From NCBI RefSeq assembly GCF_003086295.3, contig NC_092051.1, positions 74,401,772-74,465,771 of the forward strand: DNA of 64,000 bases, written 5' to 3'. The stretch comes from Arachis hypogaea. Lineage: Eukaryota; Streptophyta; Magnoliopsida; Fabales; Fabaceae. The position numbers were made by a program, and so were the translations under genes. How positions within the stretch are numbered: the stretch's first letter is position 1; each line of letters starts with the position of its first letter. This document shows positions 57,258-64,000 of the stretch, piece by piece. Under the pieces are notes generated by a model. It searched no databases. It saw nothing but the letters and a program-made list of their open reading frames with translations, and had not been told where the DNA came from.

Positions 57258-58550
57258 AATCCATCAATCTCGGAAGAGGAAAAAGTCCTAGCCATAACAA
57301 GTCAGGATCAAGGATGGATGACCCCCATAATTAATTACCTCAAAACAGAAACACTCTCCACAAATGAGAAGGAGGCAAAGAGGTTAAAACGGGAGGCTCA
57401 GTACTACACCATCATAAACAACACCCTATATAAAAGAGGGATTTCAATACCACTACTAAAATGTGTGCCGACCTCTAACACAAGGGAAGTTTTAGAGGAA
57501 GTACACAGTGGCATTTGTGGTAATCATCTCGGAGCACAAGCTCTCACCAAAAAAGTACTCCGGGCGGGATTTTATTGGCCAACTCTACAAAAGGGAGCTA
57601 CAGAGTTTGTAAGGACATGCCCACCATGCCAGAAACATGCCAACTTTCACATCGCCCCGCCAGAAGAGCTCATCAGTGTAACATCGCCTTGGCCATTTGC
57701 AAAATAGGGACTCGATCTTCTCGGACCCTTTCCCCAGGGATCGGGACAAGTTAAATTCCTCATAGTCGGGGTAGACTATTTCACAAAGTGGATCGAGGCA
57801 GAGCCCCTAGCCAACGCCACTGCTCAAAGGAGCCGGAAATTCCTATATAGGAATATTGTCACAAGGTTTGGGGTTCCATACTCCATCACTACAGACAATA
57901 GCACCCAATTCATAGACACGGGCTTCAGAAAGTTAGTAGCCGACTTAAACATAAAACACCAGTTCACCTCCGTTGAACATCCCCAAGCCAATGGACAAGC
58001 CGAAGTGGCCAACAAAGTCATATTGGCTGGGCTGAAATGGAGACTGCAAGATGCAAAGGGAGCCTGGGCCGAAGAACTTCCACAAGTCCTATGGGCATAT
58101 CGAACAATGCCACACTCCACCGCAAATGAATCACCATTTTGACTAGCATACGGAGTGGATGCAATGATCCCAGTAGAGGTCGAGGAAAGGTCGCCTAGAA
58201 TGGTTCATTACAATGAGGAAGCGAACTCCCAACTTCAAAGGGAAGAGCTCGACCTACATCCTGAAATCCAAGACAAAGCTCGTATCAGGATAGAAGCACT
58301 AAAACGTTGAATGGTTTCCAAATATAATCAAAAGGTAGTGCCGAGAGGTTTCTCTGAGAATGATCTCATCCTAATCCGAAATGATATTGGAACAACTCGA
58401 CCCGGAGAAGGAAAGCTGGCAGCAAACTGGAAAAGACCCTACCGAGTCATAGAAGTACTTGGGAAGGGCTACTACAGACTGTCCGAACTCGAGGGACGAG
58501 AGCTTCCCAGATCATGGCACGCCTGCAACCTAAGAAGGTACTATAGCTAG
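57258..58550 (+). pseudogene. Integrase of Tat-2
   Basis: HHCC region EVHSGICGNH to CPPCQKH intact. TAG replaces Trp just before GLDLLGPFP at 57705. The core reads TDNSTQF where Tat-1 reads TDSGTQF. TGA at 58140-58142 is shared with Tat-1, and TGA at 58308 is private. The C-terminal domain is open to TAG at 58548-58550. Confidence 0.86.
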
Positions 58551-58797
58551 AGAAGGTAAAAGATCTCATCATAGGATGCACTCTTTTTCCTGAAAAGGTT
58601 TTTTAATGAGGCACCAAGTTGAGATTCAGAAATTATCCGACTTAAAGGGATGAAAAAACTGTTTGCACTTTCTTTTAAATAAAACATATTTTAGATATTC
58701 TACAAATTTTCAAGACGCATTAATCTGAAGCATTCATCGTCCGATTATAAAGTAACAGATTGGTAGAAAAGTGAACAACAGATTCACTGCACGATTA
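58551..58797 (+). other. Truncated 3' untranslated region of Tat-2
   Basis: It matches Tat-1 25715-25970 and then stops at CTGCACGATTAT, where unrelated sequence begins. Confidence 0.8.
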
Positions 58798-61117
58798 TTA
58801 AAAAGTTTGGGGTTGAAAATTAATTAATCAAAAGTTGAGGGGCTAAAGTGCAAATATTAAAAGTTATAGGGGTCAAAGTGCAATTTCGAAGAAGTCCGGG
58901 GGTCAAAATGCAATTTTTGAAAGTTAAATAAAATATTATTATTTTAATAATAAGATATTAATATATTATTTTATTAATAATATTATTTTAATAATAATAT
59001 TATTTTATTAACAATAATATAATGTTGATAAAAAGATAGTTTTTCCTGAAAGCCTCATGAAGGCAGATTTGAGTCCAGAATTCTCTAATTTCCTTTACTA
59101 AACACCTAAGAAGAGGTATAAGAGAAGATATAGAGGTATATGAGGTAAAGAAACAAGATTTTGAAACATGTGTTTAAGTTAAAAAGAAAAGGAGTTAAAA
59201 GTGATATAGCTGTGTACCTGACCTTACAGAGTAAACAGAGAATTGTAAAATGAGCTTTCTGTGATGTTGTAATGCTTGATTTATGATGATTGCTAAATGA
59301 TGGAAAGTATGGTTATATGTGAATTATGAGCCTTCGGGCAATGCTTGTGAATGTTGTGCGGGGACGCCCGTATTGTGATGTTGCTTCCCAGACAGGCTAC
59401 GGTAGAGTAGTACCAGCCCTGCAAGCTGAATGCTTGGTAGAGGCTTGACTTGCATACCTGCGGTATATTGAGACCTGAGCAAATACCAGCCCTGCAAGTC
59501 GAGAGCACTTGGTAGAGGGTATGCGGTACTTAATCTGGGATTAAGTTCTGGGAAGGCCTTATCTAACTTGGAGGGTCGGATTGCGTCGGGTGCGGGTCGA
59601 AACCGACAAATGAGCTCATTACCTGCAGTAGGGACAGACATGCATCATACTTGTTTGTGCATTATTTATTGCTTATCTTCTTGTGTTCTTTTTCTATTCC
59701 TTGTTTGTTTGAGCATAACTATGTGATTGCATGTTAATGTGTGAATGTGCATTTACTTCCTATTTTCTCTCTTGTTCATGTGTTAGTTTATGTTGCTATT
59801 ATGTACATATTACTCTATATTTATTTATACTTCTATGACCACGGACATTATAAACGAACTTAACTGTAAACCCCGACCTTACTAAGAACTCCCCAGTTCT
59901 TACCCCTTACACCTCTACAGATGGACACGGGAGTCCTATTCTACGAGATTGATCCACCGTACATCCACGAGGACCCAGTGCGTGGCGAGTATTACATCTA
60001 CTGTGCGGTACCTCGTATCCGTAATTATGTAGTTCGTGGTAGATCTTTCCAATACCCTATTAGGACAACATACTTTAATCTTGATGCACCCTATGACTTT
60101 CCTTTATCTTGGTTACACCCACCTGGGATACCTCATCCTGAAGAGCAGATGCCACCTCCACCTGACTATCCTCCTCCACTTGAACCTCCTCTACCTGATG
60201 AGCCTATACCTGCCCAGCATATCCATGAGGCACCTCCTGCACCCTTTGTCCTTGATGAGTGGGGTGTTCCTGTGTTACCACCCGAGCTTGATCCTTTACC
60301 TGAGCCGATCGAGCCTCCTGTCTTTGATGAGCAGCAGGGACATGAGTATGATCAGATCATGGAGGCGCCACCTCCTTCTCCCGACTGTATTTTGTTTGGT
60401 AGCTATCCTTTCATGGTTCCTGTGGCCAGCAGTGGTTCCTCTGCTATCACTCCGGCAGAAGAAGAGGACGAGGAAGAAGAAGATCCAGAGGAAGATCCTA
60501 ACTTCATAGTTATCTCCTCTGACAGTGATGACGATGAGCCAGGCGAGGCGCCAGTAGGCGAGCATCACCATTCGCCCGGTGATTTTCCGTGAGGTACTCT
60601 AGACCAGGATTGAGGAGACTTTTTGAGACGCCTAGTCTAACTTCAGTATATTAGAGTGTCTCCCTCACTTTTGTTAGCATGATTAGAGGGAATAGGCATA
60701 TATCAGAGTTAGGCTAGCCTGGGTGCCAGCTTAGGGGCTTTTGGTCAGGCCAAGCCCTAGGGCGTCTTATGTACATATATGTATATACTATATGAGTCAC
60801 TGACTTAGGGGTGCTGTACCATAGCTCTATGCTTATATAACTGAACCACTTCTGTAACATGATGTATATTATAGTGTGTTGTTCCATATTCTGTTATCTT
60901 TTGTCTTATGTATGTGAATGTTTAATTATCCCTTGATATATGGAAGGTATACGACTTTAAATTATTCTTGTTAAAAAAAAAATTTACTTGTAAAATTCGC
61001 GGGCTTTTAACAACGTACAGGCTTATATTTATTAATTAATAATACAAAAAAGAAAAACAAGTTGGTAACATTCGATTTCTAGTATGATCTAGACATGCTG
61101 GAAGTTGGGTCGTTACA
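58798..61117 (+). mobile_element. T: left-truncated Tekay-like LTR
   Basis: It ends GTTGGGTCGTTACA, the usual 3' end of plant chromovirus (Tekay) LTRs. Its left part has GGGGTCAAAGTGCAATTT-like repeats near 58850-58920 typical of such LTRs. There is no primer site to the right; instead ORF2 of element E starts with TCCCC, the expected duplication. The LTR's left end and matching TCCCC are missing. Confidence 0.6.
59921..60592 (+). CDS. Unknown Pro-rich, acidic protein ORF inside LTR T
   Basis: A 223-codon frame without interruption. ATG follows a pyrimidine-rich stretch ending CTCTACAG, like a splice acceptor. It has an N-terminal globular-looking segment (YYIYCAVPRIRNYVVRGRSF), then a Pro-rich centre (MPPPPDYPPPLEPPLPDEP). 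The C-terminal section is Glu/Asp-rich with NFIVISSDSDDDEP, a sequence that could act as a SUMO-interacting type motif. I do not recognise the family. It may be a real LTR-encoded peptide or part of a longer spliced reading frame; intactness in such decayed surroundings is notable. Confidence 0.5.
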   Translation: MDTGVLFYEIDPPYIHEDPVRGEYYIYCAVPRIRNYVVRGRSFQYPIRTTYFNLDAPYDFPLSWLHPPGIPHPEEQMPPPPDYPPPLEPPLPDEPIPAQHIHEAPPAPFVLDEWGVPVLPPELDPLPEPIEPPVFDEQQGHEYDQIMEAPPPSPDCILFGSYPFMVPVASSGSSAITPAEEEDEEEEDPEEDPNFIVISSDSDDDEPGEAPVGEHHHSPGDFP

Positions 61118-61598
61118 TCCCCTTTCTTGACGAACTTGGGTTTCCCTTGAGGATCTCGTACCCAATTAGCTCCTTGCACGCAAATATCTTGTACAATCTG
61201 GTCATGATTGGGGCTTCCCTCTATTCTGGAGTGATAGCTCTCTTCTGCAAATGGTATGGCTCGTAGCTTCAATGACCTCATGATGCTCATGGTGCTAAAG
61301 TCCACGAGTCATCTGCCTTATCATACTTGACTGCATTTGCATAAAACTCTCTTACAAGAGTTGCATTTACTTTTATGACTGGATCAGTAAGGAGCTCCCA
61401 TCTTCTTTTTTCCACCTTCTCTGTGATTTCGGGGCACTTAGTTTTTCTGACTTGAAAGCCTAGCTCATATATGATCTCCTTATCAACCATCCATCCATAT
61501 TGCAATGCATGGTGAAAGGTTTTGAATTTCTTCTCATCAAAAGGGTGTTGCTCCATAGGCTCCTTCCCTTTTCTTCTCTTAGAGCTTGATGATGCCAT
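61118..61598 (-). pseudogene. ORF2 of element E, cut by LTR T
   Basis: ATG 61598 opens with MASSSSKRRKGKEP, a basic nuclear-signal-like N terminus. LTDPVIKVNATLVREFYANA, the counterpart of the A motif, follows. The frame shifts near 61290-61305, continues with NHDQIVQDICVQGANWV and ends at the LTR T junction after FVKKGD. Same 'plant transposon protein' family as in A and A', but more diverged. Confidence 0.75.
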
Positions 61599-61787
61599 AA
61601 GTGATTTTTGATATGTGAAGGTGTAAAGAATTATTGGTTAATGATGGAATTCGGCCAGTTAAGATGGGGTGTAGTGAAGGGAGTGAGTGAGAGTGTTTTT
61701 GATGGGGTAAGAGGAGTTGGGTGCCAAAAGTGGGAAGTGTAAAGGATGGAAATTGGAATGTGTGAGAGAGTATGGAATAAGAACCGC

Positions 61788-61794
61788 TTATATA
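61788..61794 (-). promoter_or_regulatory. Internal TATA box before ORF2 of element E
   Basis: TATATAA on the minus strand, about 190 bp upstream of the ORF2 ATG. Confidence 0.58.
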
Positions 61795-61799
61795 GGGAA

Positions 61800-62427
61800 G
61801 GGGTGAGTGAATGAAAGGTGTGGATTGATGGAGTGGGTGTATGATGAACGGATGGGGTTTAGCATGGGATGAGCACAAGGATCATCAACTTTATGATGGG
61901 GTTGGTTCAGTTTCCAAGCGTGTTCTTCTTCCAATGTTGCATGGCAACATTTCCCAATGCATTCCCCTTTGAGACATGTGTATAGTCCCCTCCTTTTGAA
62001 GTGGCCGAAACCTCCTCCTTCAATTGTCCCATCAATTCTCCTACAAATAAAGGGATGTGATTAATGAAATTGTGGAAAGTGGCGGCAAAATTTAAAAGAA
62101 AAGAAAGAGTAACTACTTTTTAAAATTTTTGTTGTTAACTAACTAAGTGCTATTCATGAGTACAAACTAACTGACTAATTGATTGTCCATATATGCAACA
62201 TTGGTGACACCAAACTTAGTTTGTGGCCATGTGGTGTAAAAGAAATTGTTCAAGGTTCTAAGAGTAACATGATATGAATTGCATTCATGTTTTCTTAGTA
62301 TGCCTTGAACACCAAACTTGTTCTTCACTATGTTTTGCAAAAAGGAAAGATTCAGTCAAGTGTATTTCAAAGTTGATTTGGACTTTATGAAACTTGCATT
62401 ATTGACTACTTTTAAAAGCATATAAAA
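61800..62427 (-). other. Spacer between hairpin and ORF2 in element E
   Basis: No gene supported. CACCAAACTTAGTTTG and CACCAAACTTGTTC occur near 62209 and 62309. No GGCGTT palindrome array is seen, unlike element A. Confidence 0.65.
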
Positions 62428-62445
62428 CATGGGTTGCCTCCCATG
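62428..62445 (-). other. Conserved hairpin in element E
   Basis: Minus strand CATGGG-AGGCAA-CCCATG preceded by GAAGCGCTT, identical to G. Confidence 0.82.
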
Positions 62446-62486
62446 AAGCGCTTCTTTAGCGTCACTAGCTTGACGTTCTGCCTTTG

Positions 62487-62879
62487 TCAGGGTGGTTGGT
62501 AATGCTTTAGATCTTCCCCTCTCACAGTAAATCTATCTCCATTGGCTTCATCAAGAATCTTCACATGTTCTAAGGAGAAAATCCTGTTGATGGTGAAAAC
62601 TTTAGGTAGCTGAGATGGGATAGTGGGGAGATAAGGTGGGATAACTGGGCAATAAGCTGAGATCACTTTATCCCCTGGAGAGAAATCCTCTGTAGGGATC
62701 TTCTTGTTCCTCCATCCCCTTGGTGCCTTCTTCTTTGTTCCTTTTGATGTTGCTCTGCTCTTTATGGCTTCTTCTTTCAAGGAAATTTTGTTGCTGGTCT
62801 CATATGACTGTGGTGGTTTAGGTTCCTCCTGATTTTCCTTGAGCTGTGACAGCTGCTGATTATCTTGTTCATCAACCAA
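62487..62879 (-). pseudogene. Integrase-C-terminal-like tail of element E
   Basis: Basic linker (KKAPRGWRNKKIPTEDFSPG), then an SH3-like stretch ending FTVRGEDLKHYQPP. It is one frameshift away from the upstream gag-protease frame, while in G the two are in one frame. Confidence 0.72.
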
Positions 62880-62895
62880 AGGGATTCCCTATGAT

Positions 62896-64000
62896 TCAAT
62901 GCTTGTTTCTTCCACCAGTGCTTTGTCGTGCTCTTTCCTTGGTTCCTTGCTTTCCTGCTGCTTCTTGTGAGGGTTTAAAGACATTGAATGCGAGTTGTTT
63001 GTCATGTATCCTCAATATTAGCTCTCTTCGCTCCACATCTATGAGCGCTCTGGCTGTAGCTAGGAATGGTCTTTCCAATATGATTGGGTGAAGGTGACTC
63101 TCTTCCATTTCCAATATGACAAAGTCTGTAGGAAGGAAGTAGTTCCCAACCTTTACCAACACGTTTTCAACCACTCTTACTGCTTGTTTTTGAGTTTTGT
63201 CAGCTAGCCTAATGACTACGTCTGTGGGCATTAGCTCATTGATCTGCAACTTCTTCATAAGGGATAAAGGCATTAAGTTGATGCTTGCTCCAAGGTCACA
63301 GAGCCCTTTGTCAAACATTGTTTCTCCTATGGCACAGGGGATGTGAAAACTCCCTGGGTCTTTCTTTTTTGTAGGCAACTCTGGTTGAATGAGAGCACTG
63401 CACTCCTTATTCATCACTATTGTCTGCCCTCCCTTGAGTGAGCTTTTCCTGGTCAACAACTCTATCATATACTTAATGTATGAGGGCATTTGTTGGAGAG
63501 CCTTGATGAATGGTATGTTCACATGGAGAGATGCAAATATGTCAAGGAACTTTGAGTATATTCTCTTTTCTACACCATCCTTGAGTCTTTGGGGAAAAGG
63601 TGCATAGAGCCTCAGCAGCTCCTTCTGTGTAATTTTGGTTTCTTGGTGATCCTCTTCCTGTTTCTCTGCTGATGTGTCTCCAGGTTGTTCTAATGGTTTG
63701 TTCGGCTCTTCCTCAGTCCCTTTATCACTTGTAGTGACCATCTTGCAGTCCTCCCATCTTACTTTCTTTGCTTCACCTCTCGGGTTTTTCTCTGTGTCAC
63801 TTGGGAAGCTGTCAGTAGGTTTGGGAATCTTCTTAGAGAGGTTTCCCACTTGAAATTCTAGCATCTGAATGGTGTCTCCCTGGTTTTTGAGATTAGCTCA
63901 CACCTCCTCTTTGAACACCTTGTTATCTTGAATCTCTTTGCATATGCCTTCAAGTAGAGTCTCAATCCTTGATAGTCTGTCCTCGGATGATGGTGAGTTG
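62896..64000 (-). pseudogene. gag-protease of element E (5' part outside window)
   Basis: Open on the minus strand from 63864 to 62896; a TGA near 63896 interrupts the upstream Gag part. It has a conserved spacer (LLRLYAPFPQRL, NKECSALIQPELPTK) and a protease with CDLGASINLMPLSL and RPFLATARALIDVE. Same family as 43817-46153 of element G. Confidence 0.83.

Larger units (their letters stand above)
52844..58797 (+). mobile_element. Tat-2: second Tat-lineage copy, 3' truncated
   Basis: 5' LTR, primer site and complete gag-pol region, then a break at about 58797 shortly after integrase. The 108-bp array, antisense ORF and 3' LTR are missing. The coding region is highly similar to Tat-1, with separate damage plus two shared stops. 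Confidence 0.92.
61118..64000 (-). mobile_element. Element E: minus-strand relative of G with ORF2, both ends missing
   Basis: On the minus strand: gag-protease (from beyond the window to 62896), integrase-like tail (62879-62487), the CATGGG hairpin, a spacer, a TATA box and ORF2 (61598 to 61118), cut by LTR T. It shows that the G-type gag family and the A-type ORF2 occur together. Confidence 0.85.

Overview
This is plant nuclear DNA made almost entirely of nested LTR retrotransposons. I found no cellular gene, tRNA, rRNA or CRISPR array that I could support. The dispersed palindromes of the GGCGTT-n-AACGCC type, the LTRs starting TGATGAGCGGATAATTTATA, and the tRNA-Asp type primer sites point to a legume. 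Peanut (Arachis) is my best guess, from memory of its repeats and not from a search. The low-CpG, AT-rich background and the stop codons arising mostly by C-to-T or G-to-A changes suggest old, methylated, probably pericentromeric chromatin.

Layout, left to right. (1) Element A (+, 1-17752): an Athila-like, non-autonomous element with gag-protease, a second ORF (ORF2, 'plant transposon protein' type) and a 3' LTR. Its ORF2 is split by element A' (-, 3768-14874), a complete member of the same family with both LTRs and target duplication AGGAG. (2) An old minus-strand fragment of family C (17753-20016 and 32442-32746), split by Tat-1 (+, 20017-32441, duplication AGCTC). Tat-1 is a Tat-lineage Ty3/gypsy element with gag-pol, two RNases H, integrase, a 108-bp tandem array and an antisense ORF. 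Its 3' LTR holds a solo LTR, F (-, 30402-32278). (3) Element D (+, from 32747), same family as A. Its 5' LTR is split by a family C element (+, 34285-51674, duplication TTATG). That element's 3' LTR is split by element G (+, 41231-50518, duplication CGCGT/CGCAT). (4) D's gag is interrupted by a second Tat copy, Tat-2 (52844 to about 58797). Tat-2 breaks off into a truncated Tekay-like LTR, T (58798-61117), which sits in the ORF2 of element E (-, 61118-64000), a relative of G.

How it works together: only the Tat copies encode reverse transcriptase and integrase, and both are broken. A, A', D, G and E carry Gag-protease but no polymerase, so they must have been mobilised in trans. Family C carries an orphan ORF instead of gag-pol.

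The most interesting signal is in the RNA. Three hairpin classes recur at fixed places in otherwise different families, with paired base changes: one after the first ORF (loop AGGCAA/AGACAC), one just before the 3' LTR and again before ORF2 (loop GGGA/AGGA), and one in U5. ORF2 also carries its own TATA box about 190-200 bp upstream in all three copies. The LTRs of A' contain a 74-bp unit holding a primer-binding site, in different copy number at the two ends.
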